A stretch of 64,000 bases of DNA from Porpolomopsis calyptriformis (lineage: Eukaryota; Basidiomycota; Agaricomycetes; Agaricales; Hygrophoraceae), in the NCBI GenBank assembly GCA_951640195.1, contig OX621164.1:2585098-2649097 (forward strand), in the 5' to 3' direction. Position numbers and translations under genes: made by a program. Below, in pieces: positions 44,591-56,300 of this stretch. The notes below the pieces were generated by a model that searched no databases, was not told where the DNA came from, and saw only the letters and a program-made list of their open reading frames with translations. Each line of letters opens with the position of its first letter. The stretch's first letter is position 1.

Positions 44591-44609
44591 GGTGTGTGTG
44601 TGTATATAT
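44591..44609 (+). repeat. short GT/TA dinucleotide tract
   Basis: A (gt)n run passes directly into (ta)n in the shared ABZ2/NBR1 promoter. It is a simple microsatellite and may act as an AT-rich promoter element. Confidence 0.5.
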
Positions 44610-44693
44610 TACATAATTTAATCTTTATTATATAAGACAGTGCATCATCCTTGCTGCGCCTTGGCCCTTCTTCCTTCCTTCATTCCAAACATC

Positions 44694-47600
44694 ATGTTCA
44701 CCGTCAAGGCCACCTATGGTGCAGAAACAAGAAAGTTCATTTTGCAGTCAGATTTGTTCCCTACCTATGACCAACTTAATCAAGAAGTATCTCCACCGCC
44801 CTTTCACCCTGTCTCTCAGAGCGCTCATCTCCTCTCTCCTTTTTAGCTTTCCCGTGTATTTCCTCTGAGTCGAAGCTACTATTTTTCAAATATCTCTTTT
44901 ACTCAGGATTCTTCCAAACCCGACTGTCGTATCATGTTTGGCCAAATTCGTTCACAAGATGACTACAACAGGCTTCTTTCACCCTTGCGATGTCGCGTGT
45001 TCCCAAATGCCTTAATGAGGTTCTTTGTCTTCAACGACATCCCCTATTTTTCTCCCACTTCTCCTTTTGATGCCCGGCCCCTGCGCCCGCGAAGCGACCC
45101 TGTCGCCAATAGCTTAAGGGGTACAATCCCGCCTTCATTTTCTCCTTTTGGCATTCCCTCCCCGCCGCCCATAACCTTGCTCTCCCCCTCACCATTCTCA
45201 GAGAGTATCGGCCAGACGCCCCCGGTGACATCCCCTTCCATCACCGGGGCAACCGTCGGCCCGAAACACCGGCCCCAGCGTGACGCGTCCCCGCAGCGAA
45301 ATCCGCAACGGAAGCAGACCCCGTCAGTGTCGTCATCATGCTGCTCTGTGTCCGAAGGGAAGCAAGAGATACAGCGCCTCGTGAATTCCTTCAAGCATGA
45401 CCTTGAACGTATCTTGGCCGACAACTTTGGATCTCCCCCGTCTGGGTTCGCCACATCGTCATTACCGGCCAACCCCACGCAAGTCAAAAGCTCCTCTTTG
45501 CCTTCCGCTGTCCCTCATTTCAAGTGGTTCTGTGTTGCCTGTATAAAACCACTCCATTCTTCCTGGCTCACTTGCCAACAGTGCGCAGGTCATGTCCTGG
45601 TATATCTACATCTGTTTCCTTACACCTGAATCTGATCGTTCCTTCCTGTTTTAGTGCCATCGCTGCTACGCACAGGGCCACGGTACCACCCATCAGATGG
45701 GAACTGGTTCTGCTCACGCCTATCAAGTGTCCAGCTGTTCTTGTTCAGACTGCCTCGAAGCTCTTCGGGCTGAACGTTTTGAGCCAAACTCTTCCCAGCT
45801 CTCTCCTAACCCTATCAATCTTGGAATTCCGGGCTTCCATCCCTTTGGTGTGTCACGTTTGCAACCACCTCTAGTGTCTACCTACCCGCCGTGGGGACAT
45901 TCAATGGCTTATCCTCCCATGAAGCCGCCTGTTCCGATGCCTGGTAGACCCGCGACACCTTGGGAACCCTTTGTTCCAGGATGTTTCCCTAGAGATGCAC
46001 CCATCGGACAATCTCCTCGGCCCAGTTCTCCATTCGTGCCATGTTCTTCCGAGTGTCCAACCCCAGTCTCTGTAGCATCCTCTCGGCCCCCTACTCCTGT
46101 CCTGGCTTCGACGCCCGTTTCTAGTACTACTCGACCTCCTCTTGTTCACATCGGGGTTACATGTGATGCCTGTGAAAAGACGATTGTTGGTGTTCGACAC
46201 AAGTGCCTAGATTGCTTTGGTGAGATTCGTTTATATACACTGTCTTATGAGCTGAACTGTTCCACCCAGATTACGACTTGTGCACGGCTTGCATTGAGTC
46301 TGGATCGACAGAACGTCACAACCCTTTCCACGAGTTTTTTGGCATTGAGGAACCCGGTCGTGTCATCGTACATACAGTATTCAGCGGCGACGGTGAAAGA
46401 AATGCACAGAGCACTCGTTCGCGCGACGACAACACTCAGGATCACACGTTATCTTCCCCGTCAAAGGCTCACAAGGCTATATGTGATTTGTGTGACTCTA
46501 GAATCGTAGGAGAACGCTATGTGAGTGGTGTTCCCATGTTCATCAATTGCCTGTTAATGATCGGTTATAGAAATGTTTGAATTGCCCTGGTACTTCATAA
46601 TTCTCTTTTCTGTAACCTAAAATCTAACTTTCTTTTAGACTTCGATACATGTGCATCGTGTTTTACGTACGGATTTGTAGCGCTCAGTCATTTGAACGAC
46701 ACTGATTGTCCCATCATGCTGCAGCATCACAAACGAGCAACATCCTCTTCATGGATTTGTTAGGATACACAAGCAGGCTGACTATATTGCAAGTTTTCCT
46801 GTTATACGGATAAATTTCTACTGACGTCAAATTGCTTAGCCGCGAAACAAGGATTCCTGGGTTCCCCGTCATAATGCGACATGTGATGGTAACTAATTCC
46901 TCTACATTTCACTCGAGTCATTTCTCTAAGTTCTTTCACATCAGCGTGTTCAAAGACGATATTCGGCATTAGATACAAGGTCAGCTTTCTCGTATTTCTG
47001 GTGTTGAACAAGATCGTCTCAATTCTGTTAATAGTGCATGCATCCTGAATGTCCTGATTTTGATCTTTGCGCTAATTGTGAAGCACATCCCATTCCTATG
47101 CACCCCCCCAATCATCCGATGTTAAAAATGAACATTCCCGATACCCTGGTCCCGACTGTTTACAGATTTGGTCAAACGACTGCGACTGTTCCGACACCGG
47201 CAGTGACCAATCAAACTTTGCCCTCGCCCACTCGCCCGTACTCACGCGGGTATCTTCATAATCCCTCTGTTCACTCTGGTACACCACTTGATATGTTCTG
47301 CCGAGACAGAGCGGACTTTCACCAACAGCACTCGTCTCCTTTCTCTTCTCGTGAAGCATCAAGGTCGCCCTCACCTTCTCGTTATCGTCGTATTCGGAAG
47401 GACCTTGACTCCATGGAGAGCTGCCAACCCATGCCTGAGATGGCGTACGGGTCCCCAACTACGCACGAATGGTTGGGATATCGTTCACCAGGCAGGCGAA
47501 ATTATTCACCCATCATTGCGACGGCAAGGTCGATGTCCCCGGAATCAAGGAGTTCGAGATCACCGCGGTCAGCGTTCTCTCCGCCTCGAGAGCTGAGTCC

Positions 47601-49023
47601 ATATCCTATATTGGGTCATTTACAATCGCGTTCCCCTTCGCCTCCGAGTATCATGCTCTCTCCTGTGGCCCCTATCCTGCCTATGACTGACGTCACTGAG
47701 AACGCTGCACTTGGAGAGCAGCTTGAACCTACTAAAGTCGATTCTTTGACTTCTTCGGCTTCTGGATCTCAGTCCAAATTCAAACTCCCTCCCCTCTCTC
47801 TTGATCCAAACAGAGATCTTTTCTTCGAACTTTGGCCTCGGGTAACCCAGGAGTTGAGGCATCTTATGGAGCATTCGCAAGCAGTTGCTCAAGAGGCTAC
47901 CGTCGACAGTGTTTCAACACAAGCCCCGAGTAACCATAGTATGAATTCTCCTGAAACGCCTGGTGGGCGGATTGGCATGGAATCTTCCTTGAATGGAGAG
48001 GCTTTGTTGAAGCGTCCGGAAACCGCGTCGGAAGGGACTGATATGCTGCAAGTGGGCGAAACCCCCGTGATATCAGTCAATCGTTCGCTGGCAGCGTTGT
48101 TGAATGGATACCAACCCTCTCCCGTCCCTCCGTCCTCCCTTGCCACCTGGGTGAAGGATGTTAACAAAAGTCGGGAGGAACCCTTCCCGAGTTCGGCGCA
48201 AGACTTCCAATCTAATTCAGCCCTGTTATTCCTTGAATACACCACCGTGCCAGACGGCCAAGTCTTTCCTCCCGGAGCCGAATTTGTCAAGTCCTGGTGT
48301 CTACTAAATAATGGCGAAGGAGAATGGCCGACTTCTACGCAGCTAGTTTTCGCTGCAGGAGACCCGTTAGTCAGAGATGAATCCACACCCAAGTCGGTCG
48401 AGATTGGAGCAGTTACCGCCGGCAAGTGTATCGAAATACGGAAGGAAGGGTTGAAGGCAAGTTTTCTTTGATTTATTCCTTGGGTTGTGCTATATAAATC
48501 TCTTGTCTCTTGGATAGGCACCAGACGTTCCTGGCAGATATGTTGGTTACTGGAGGTTGAGCGATGGTGATAATTTGTTTGGACCTAGCATCTGGATTGA
48601 GTATGATATGCTCCTTGCCTACTCGTATTGGCCATGGCTGACATCCTTTTCAGTATAACCGTGGTTGAGTTGAATAACCGCTCCGAGAGTTCGTCGGATG
48701 AATCACTGGCGTCTTCGTCTATCGTTATGCCTCAGTGTGCACCGGTAAAGTCGTCCACTTTGACTGAGCTGTCTGAGGTGACGACACAAGACCGGGCGGA
48801 TCCTGGTTCTCCTGCAACCTCATCGCCAGTGACTGTGCCTTCGAGACCATCATCAGATAATGATTCCGAGGCGGATTCGGTCTCTTTGATTAGCATTCCA
48901 ACATCCGAGGATGATGACCAAGAGCTTTGGGAAGACAGTAGGGCGTATCCGCCGAATGAACAATCCCGCGCAGCGATGGAATATGTCGTCCTCTACGACG
49001 ATACTTCTTCTGACGACGAGTGA
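44694..49023 (+). CDS. NBR1: NBR1-type selective autophagy receptor (PB1, ZZ fingers, FW domain)
   Basis: Cargo receptor that links ubiquitinated or peroxisomal/ER cargo to Atg8. ATG 44694 starts a PB1-like domain (MFTVKATYGAETRKFILQSD, LFPTYDQL, then DCRIMFGQIRSQDDYNRLLS). Several zinc fingers follow, each broken by introns. One is FKWFCVACIKPLHSSWLTCQ ... CHRCYAQGHGTTHQ. The second is GVTCDACEKTIVGVRHKCLD plus CTACIESGSTERHNPFHEF. The third is HKAICDLCDSRIVGERYKCL-type. The fourth is MHPECPDFDLCANCEAHPIP with MHPPNHPM. That makes up to four ZZ-like modules. The FW (four-Trp) domain appears near 48240-48620 (PPGAEFVKSWCLLNNGEGEW; PGRYVGYWRLSDGDNLFGPS). The acidic C-terminus holds EYVVLYDDTSSDDE, in which YVVL fits the Atg8-interacting motif. 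No UBA domain is visible at the end. Confidence 0.88.
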
Positions 49024-49133
49024 AGGAATTTATTGGACATTTTATCATTTCTCTGATGTTATTAATTGTACTTTTTACCGTTGAAAAATAAATAAATTTA
49101 AATCCGGATTTCCCTTCTTTCACTCAATCCACC

Positions 49134-51523
49134 ATGAGCACTCTCGACTCCAAGCCATGGTCAAGATGGAACCCTCTCAGATTCGTCCCTTCCATTGAGC
49201 CCCAAAATCGACGATTCTCAAGCGTTTATCTCGCTAATGATCCCAACAGTCTCATCATCACACCAGAGTTTGACTTCCCCTTGGACTTGGCCTTTCCAAC
49301 CACACCTACCGTACGCAATCTCCCAAGCAACGCCCTATCTCAACCATCCAGCTTCACCGACTTCACCTCCCCGCGACGTCCGAATAAACTTAGAAAACTT
49401 CCGCCGAAACCACCCAACCTCATCGTACTTTCCCCATCTCACGCCTTCCCGCCCCTTCTCCACGTCCTTTCCAGCCCACAGAGTAATCCTACCTCAACTG
49501 ACGCAAATTTCCCGACTGTCCATCCAGACCCCGACCTCACCAGCCACGCGCTTCCTCTCCCTCCCTCTCCTACACCCTCCGCGACGTCTGCGTCCGTGTG
49601 CTCACGCGCGCCGCTCCTTCATTCCAGCCTACCCAGTCCACCAATTGTTGTTCAAAGACCAGCCCCCAACCCTGCTCGGAAACTCACCAAGAGGAGGCGC
49701 GCTTCGTCTGCCGTTAGGTCCACCTACGTCAAGCTTTTGAACGACTGTCCAAACGCTGGAATTAATCCTAGCTCTCCATCCGCCCCATTTCCATTACAGA
49801 CTACGTCCATTAATAATTATCTGCGTCATTCGGAGGTAGATACATCGCCAAATTCCTATCCGAATGCTCCGTCTACAACCCCTGGTTTATATAACAGTCA
49901 ACAACCGCCACAACCCCTGCTGGACTCTGATCCATCTCGGCGGCGAAGAGAGTCGATGCCTATTCACACTCTTTATCGCGGGAGGACAACTACAAGATGG
50001 GATCCCGGCCCAGGTCCCCATGAACTCGAACTTTCCCCCAGGTCGATTAGCGAAAGTCGATACCGGGATGCAGAAATGGGGTCAAGGCTGAACAGTACGG
50101 AGGCTGAGGAGTTCTTGCCGCCTGTCAGAGCGGCGTCACCGTTTCGTCTCAATATCGTAAGTTCTGTCCCCCCTTTGGTGAGCCCTCTAACATCATCCTC
50201 GACAGTCAACACATCAGGAGTGGCATGAACGACGCACCCAGTTTCGTGTCGGTACGCCACCCCCTTCAAATAACGCCGAACCCCTGGCAACGTTCGCATG
50301 GACGGGAATTAACCCCCAGGCTACTCTCCCCTCGACCTTCTCAATCAAGGGCAAGAACAGGGATCTCTCACAGACTTTCGGGGATCAAGACGATTCTACC
50401 ACAAACGAATATCTCAGACCCGCATTGGCCCCGAACGGTGGCCTCCCAAACACCGGTATGCAATTCGAACCATCCACTTCCCCAGAATCTAGTTCCAGTA
50501 GTTCTCTATCGCGACCTTGTTTAGTCCAGGATACTGGCTGTAGACAACAAACGCTCGCCATGGCTGTGACAGATGAGGATGTAACAGACGAAGTGCTAGT
50601 GGAGGAACTTGAGCGCCTACGGTCCGCTGTGACGCCTACTGCCCTGCCAAGGTGCTATTCTGAAGACCAGCACCGCACAAGTCAAGACAACCCCGACACG
50701 TATGGAGGACCGCAGGGGCATCTTCAGGGCTCACAGACCCCCTCGTCTCCTTTCGCGTTGCCTCAGCCGGACTTGGCAACCTGGCACACCGCGCGGCGTG
50801 CGTTGCTTACCTGTCGCGAGATTGTACGCACAGAGCGGCACTATCTTACAGATCTGCGCGTTCTCGGCGCTGATGGTGAAGGGACAACGACGATACTACC
50901 GGCTGCCATGCTGACGCATGTTTCGGCATTGATACGCGTAAGCGAGAGCCTGCTCTACCGAATGACCGAAGATCCGAGTGCATGGGGTGTTGCGGCCGCA
51001 TTCCTCGGCGACGAAGACGAGATGGAGGAAGCATTTGTGAAGTGGTGTGAGGTTGTGGGCGAAATTTTCGTTGGGCCAGAAGGAGATAGGCAGCGTCAGT
51101 TGAGGAGGCGGAGTACAGGAGACGCAGAGGATGTGTTTCGTTCGAGGAGTAAAAGTAAGACGTCTATTGCGACTGCCGGTTCGGAGCCTGCTTCCTGTAC
51201 GAGGTCGGGGTCGAGAGTGTTGGTGCGGAAAAGGACGAGTGTAACGGAGAAAGAGATGGAGGGGCGGAAGAAGAAACCCACCGTTCGTGATTTGGCCATT
51301 TTGCCAACGCAACGGGTGACACGATATGTGTTGCTGTATCGGGGTACGTCACCTTGCATCGCATACCACTGTCAAGAGCCTAACTACTTATTATTATTTT
51401 TTGATAGATCTACTCGAATACACACCGTCGTCTTCTCCCTCTCGTGCTTTAGTCGAATGTGCAGTAGAGGCTGCGCTAAGGATTGCCAAGAAGTGTGACG
51501 AGGCTCAGGGGATCCAACTTTGA
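49134..51523 (+). CDS. RhoGEF (Dbl-homology domain) protein without visible PH domain
   Basis: Predicted guanine-nucleotide exchange factor for a Rho-family GTPase. ATG 49134 gives MSTLDSKPWSRWNPLRFVPS. The first ~450 residues are Ser/Pro-rich and probably disordered. An intron near 50157-50205 keeps the frame into HQEWHERRTQFRVGTPPSNN. The DH domain starts WHTARRALLTCREIVRTERH (CR1-like E-R-x-Y-L) and continues YLTDLRVLGADGEG and MEEAFVKWCEVVGEIFVG. It is interrupted by a low-complexity insert (RSRSKSKTSIA), then shows the CR3-like VRDLAILPTQRVTRYVLLYR joined across an intron to DLLEYTPSSSP and AALRIAKKCDEAQG. The protein stops four residues later, so the usual PH domain is missing. A missed 3' exon is possible but the stop at 51521-51523 is in frame. 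Target GTPase unknown. Confidence 0.8.
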
Positions 51524-51708
51524 CCCTTGATTTACAACCTCATGCATTGTTTAATATTAGACACGATACCCCGCTAATTTCTCCTTCACCATCGTTGAAT
51601 TTGTTGGGAACAGATCAGTCCCTCTCCGGGCATCAACATGAACGACTAGTGATGTAAATAAAACACAGGAATTTATTCTTTCTTGAGTCTATGTTATCTC
51701 AACTCACT

Positions 51709-53224
51709 TCAATCCATCACGAACCTAGTCTTCCGGAACAACCCCGCTATGCTGCCAAGTAGATTGTAATGAGCAATGGTTTTGCGACCTGTATAAGGAA
51801 GGAAGGAATTCACCCTCCCGCTATTGAACCCCTCCAAACCGGCGGCTACCCTTGAAGCAGTAATAATGGCACCCCAATCAAGCACTTCAAATTCTGCGCC
51901 CCTGCCGAGTTTGCTTGAAGCATGTAACGCGCGGGCCGTGATGAGATGCTGATGCGCCACGTCAATGGCAGGCATGGGCGAGTTGTGCTCGACGGTCAGA
52001 CGGCGGATGTGGCTGAGGTGAGCGATCGAGTAATTAGATAGTCAATAGTAAAGAGGCGCGTACGAGGCATCCTTTATCCCGCCTTGAATGGCGAAGCCTT
52101 TTGTGCCGTCGAAAAGATCGTTGGCTAACTTTTCGCTATAAGAGATGAGGCTGAACACAGAAGAAGTGAGCCATGGCTTGGGGCTAGGCGGAAAATCAAA
52201 GAACGTACGGTGGGGCAGGCAAAAATTCTCCACAAGTTGATAAGTTATGTTACACAGGGATAAGGTTTGGAATAAAGTGTGGGGGAACACACCTTTGATG
52301 ATATCTTGCACGTCTTTGGAGTCAACGCCCGATTTTTCTGCGAGCGTAAAGCTCTCTGCCAAGACTTCGAGCATGCCAAGAAGAATAGAGTTGCCGATCA
52401 ATTTGATTGTTGGTGCTGTGGAATGGGAAGATGAGTTTCGAGAAACCGAGACAACGGTGTCCTTACCTTTTTCCAGATTTCCACCAAGATCGATCACTTT
52501 ACGTCCAACAGCCGGAACCAGAATGAAGGCGACCTCCTTCTTGGCGCGATAGTCGCCACTCATGCAAATGAGAAGCTGGGATTTGTCTGCAGCGGAGGGA
52601 GCACCAAACATGGGAGAAGTTATCAGAAGGCAGTGAGGAATGTTGGAGATCAAGAGGTCGAGTTCGCCTAAAGGCAAATAAAGTCAATCGCACTAGAGGT
52701 CATTGAGGTCGGACAGTTGACCTGCTAACGTAGGGTAGATCTAATAATGTATTAAATTTGTAACAACAAAGGGAAACGGATGGACTAACGGTACTGGTCT
52801 CGACAAATATTTTCTTTTTCGTAGGAACGAATTGCTGATAGTTGGACATGAGCAGCATAAAAACTTGATGCGGATCACAACTCACAGTAAGGACTTTTGA
52901 ATACTCCTCATAGACACCCTTGACAACTTCATCGTTTGCCAAGTTCGTAATGACGACATCGCACTCTTTTGCGATCTGCGCCAAGTCTTGTGCAATACAA
53001 ACATTGCTTCGACCAACCTCTTGCTGCAGTTTCTCAGACTTTGCGAGGGTGCGGTTCCACACGAGCAATGGAGGCGAGCCAGGCAGGTGGTGTGTAGCGA
53101 GGTTGCGGGCCATAAAGTAACCCATGGCGCCTAGTCCGACAAAGCCGATTTGAAAGGGAAGAGCGCCCGGAGTGTCAGGGCGAGAGTAAGGAAGGGCATT
53201 GCGCGTAGCTGAGATATCGGACAT
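51709..53224 (-). CDS. 3-hydroxyisobutyrate dehydrogenase-like NAD(P)-dependent beta-hydroxyacid dehydrogenase
   Basis: Oxidoreductase of the 6-phosphogluconate/3-hydroxyisobutyrate dehydrogenase superfamily. ATG 53224 gives MSDISATRNALPYSRPDTPG. The Rossmann motif GFVGLGAMGYFMARNLATHH carries the GxGxxG glycines. Then come DVVITNLANDEVVKGVYEEY and the substrate-loop region IFVETST-IYPTLA-GELDLL. The middle piece, IYPTLA, is a 19-nt microexon (52722-52740). SPMFGAPSAADKSQLLICMS and IKLIGNSILLGMLEVLAESF follow, the latter containing the catalytic-type Lys. The C-terminal helical domain includes FAIQGGIKDASH and DVAHQHLITARALHASSKLG with DWGAIITASRVAAGLEGFNS. The 3' end may hide another intron; as read it ends KTRFVMD. 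Exact substrate is unknown. It diverges from the ARK1-like kinase over 119 bp. Confidence 0.87.
52722..52740 (-). other. 19-nt microexon of the dehydrogenase gene
   Basis: On the minus strand, ...tattag | 19 nt | gtcaac... is flanked by a valid acceptor and donor. Joining it to the exons on both sides restores ETST-IYPTLA-GELDLL, a region that aligns to the conserved substrate-binding loop of the family. Skipping it would cause a frameshift (19 is not a multiple of three). Confidence 0.75.
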
Positions 53225-53269
53225 TTGAACGGGCAAATGTTAGCTGGTGCCATTTGCGGTAGGTATGTG

Positions 53270-53279
53270 ATCACGTGAT
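53270..53279. promoter_or_regulatory. ATCACGTGAT palindrome between the dehydrogenase and ARK1-like kinase
   Basis: Third copy of the identical 10-bp palindrome. It lies 46 bp from the dehydrogenase start codon and 65 bp from the kinase ATG in a 119-bp divergent promoter, so it could serve both genes. Confidence 0.55.
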
Positions 53280-53343
53280 TATATGTGGTCAGATCTGCAT
53301 GCTGTTGCTGCTCATTTGACTCTTTCACGGCCGGAATCCTCCA

Positions 53344-56300
53344 ATGGCCACACAACTGGCCTACCCACCCTACGCGCAGAACAGAGGAACTCTCACACCT
53401 GGCCAGTTTGTTTCTGTCAACAAATACAATGTTCAGGTGGAACGATTTCTCTCGCAAGGTGTGTGGAACAGCAGGCGGACGATTAGAGTACTCACGTTTA
53501 GTGTCCAGGCGGCTTCGCTCATGTTTATCTCGTGCGAACAGAGACACCAGTTTATAACACAACGCATCATGTCTTAAAGCGAATTGCTGCTTCCAACGAT
53601 GCCATGGTAGCTGAAGTTAGGAAGGAGGTGAATATCATGGTATGATGTTTCTTCTAGGTTCACTGGATTGCCATCTTTAGCACATATTTATAGAGACAAC
53701 TTCAAGGCCATCCTAATATCGTACATATCATCGATGCAGCTTGGCACAGGATGTCAAATGGCTTTTTCGAAGTGTTTATCCTCATGGAATTGTGCCCTGG
53801 CGAGTTTTACGTCTCCTTGTGGTTTCCCCCGCCGTAATTATTAACCTCTCCGTTTAGGCGGTGGAATAATTGATATGATGAATCGTCGTCTCCGCGAACG
53901 TCTCACCGAAGCCGAGATCCTCCAAATCTTTGTAGATGTATGTGAGGGTGTGGCCGCAATGCATAGCAAACAGCCACCTCTAATCCACCGCGACCTCAAA
54001 GTGGAAAACATCCTTCAATCTTCGCCTACCGCCTACAAGTTGTGCGATTTCGGCTCAGCCACCCGCGTTGCCCCTCGACCTCCTGCCACGGTGAAAGAAA
54101 TCATAGAACTGGAGGCGGATTTAAACAGACACACCACGCTGCAATATCGTGCGCCAGAGATGGTCGATTCGTATTTGCGCCGACCCGTGGACGAGAAGAG
54201 CGATGTATGGGCTCTCGGCGTCTTATTGTATAAGCTCTGTTATTACACCACACCATTCGAGGAACACGGGCCGCTAGCAATTCTAAACGTTCAATACCGC
54301 ACGCCATCTTATCCTGTCTATTCGGCGCAAATGAACTCAATGATTGGTTCGTCTTTTCCTAAAATCATCGATGTTCTCTATTCATCATGTAGTAATTCTA
54401 TTTGCTTCCACTTTAGCCTCAATGCTTCGCGAGCATGGCACTCAAAGACCTTCCGTCTTCGAGCTACTCACCATTGTTCATGGTCTTCGAGGAACAAAAT
54501 CACCTTTCCAGTACACCATCCCTTCACCCCAGCCCCTTTCAGCTCGCCACCCTCAGCCCCAGCCACAATTTCAGTCACAGATCAAAGCCCAACCTCAATT
54601 ACCACGACGACAACGGTCAAATTCTATTTCACTCACCAATTCCCCCCCTCCCCAAAATGTTAACGCAGGTGTTCAGGCTCGCGAAAAAGTTTTGGAGGCC
54701 ATTGCTCCCATGCGGAGAGGGCGGCCTTCTCTTTCCAAGGGTATAAGACCCTCTAGCCCACAAAAGCTTTCTGAGACCGGACAAGTCCGGGACAAAAACG
54801 AGGAGCTCGGTGCCAATTGGAATGGAAAGTTTGACGCCGATGACGATAAGGCCTGGAGTACTGTCATCGGGGAGAGTAGCGTGGGTTTTAGCGGGCCGGG
54901 AAACTCTGAAAAGACGAACGACCCCTGGATATTGAAGGAAGCTGGAAAGAAGCCGACAGCTGCGGAGCAAGCTCAGTCCGGCCCTAATTTTGAGGAAAAT
55001 CTTTGGGATTCGTTCGACCCGTCTATCACGTCTACAAGCGGAAGCGTCAGCTCTTCGAAACCGAGCACCCCATCCCACCGCCCACCCGAACCCGCGAGGA
55101 TCAAGTCTTCTCCCGCAATCAACGTGGTAAACCTGAAGTCCAAAAACAAGGATGCCTTTGATGACTTAGGTCTTGATCTTGGTGGACGAAATCGACCCCC
55201 TACACTTGGTGAAGCCAGAAAATTGAGGACAGGTCTAGCAGTGATGAGTACTACCATGGCTAATGGTTATAACGACAGCAGTTCCCAAAATAATAGCCAA
55301 TCCACCCCTTCTAATCAGATTGCGCCATCTCCTCGACCATCGTACTTGTCACCCACCAAACCACACACTTTATCCCAATCTCAACCACACTCTACGGCAT
55401 CTAGTATTCCTAGTTCACCTCGAAAATTGCCCGCTGTGCCTCAACCAAACTCGAGGACACATCTGGACGGTCTTTCCGCAGAGGCAAGATTCCCGTCTCT
55501 CGAGGCCTTAGATGCCAGCTTCGCAGCAGGCTCCCTCTTTCATGTTTCTCCCAAGCCTAAAGTCCAACAAAGGTTGCCTCAGCCACCGGCTCAACCCTCA
55601 GGAGGTGAACCTCGTACCGGTGGACTTCGTCCGATCGGCCAAACACAACATCACCGCTCTCATGATGGTGTCAGATCTCAGCAAGTTACTGGAGTTGCCA
55701 TGCGAGATTTAAACCAGAATAAGAAAGCTGCAGAGCCATACGTTGAGGTTTCTCAGACGAAGCAAGGAGAAGTGTCGCGACCCACTCTGATGAGGAAGCA
55801 TCGGAGTTCGATCTCTATCAAGCCCAACTCTCAATCAATCCTTACCGACGCCAGTAATTCCCGCCTACCTCTGCAAACTAGTCTTGCACCGCCATTCGTT
55901 ACTATTCCAAGCTCGCATTCACCTCCGCGGCTTCCTCCCAAGGAATGGTTGGCTGGAGTCGACAGCAATTCCGTCTCTCCTACTCTTGCTTCAGCGGGAA
56001 GTCCGGCGTCCACTACATCTGAAATTCCTGGTTTGCGTGGTTCACCTGGTAAACGCGCATCATTTATCGAGAAGAATACTCTACCCACACCGCAAGAGGC
56101 TGTTTTGATCTCGCGTGATGATTTTATTCCTTCCGCTGCTACGCAAGCACGCAATTTCCCTGCCCCAACCGCGGTTGATGCCAAGCCAAAATTCACAATA
56201 ATGTCCATACCCCGGACAGTCCCATCAGCCAACACTTCCCACTCTGCTTTCTTTAAAAACGATACACCTCACGTGTTTTCAGAGAACAAGCAGTCTGAGT

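Noticed and set aside
51725..51808. A further 84-nt in-frame intron at the 3' end of the dehydrogenase gene
   Set aside because: Donor gtgaat and acceptor ggaag are possible and would give NSGR-TRFVMD. The reading without splicing is also open, and I could not decide, so the feature limits do not depend on it.
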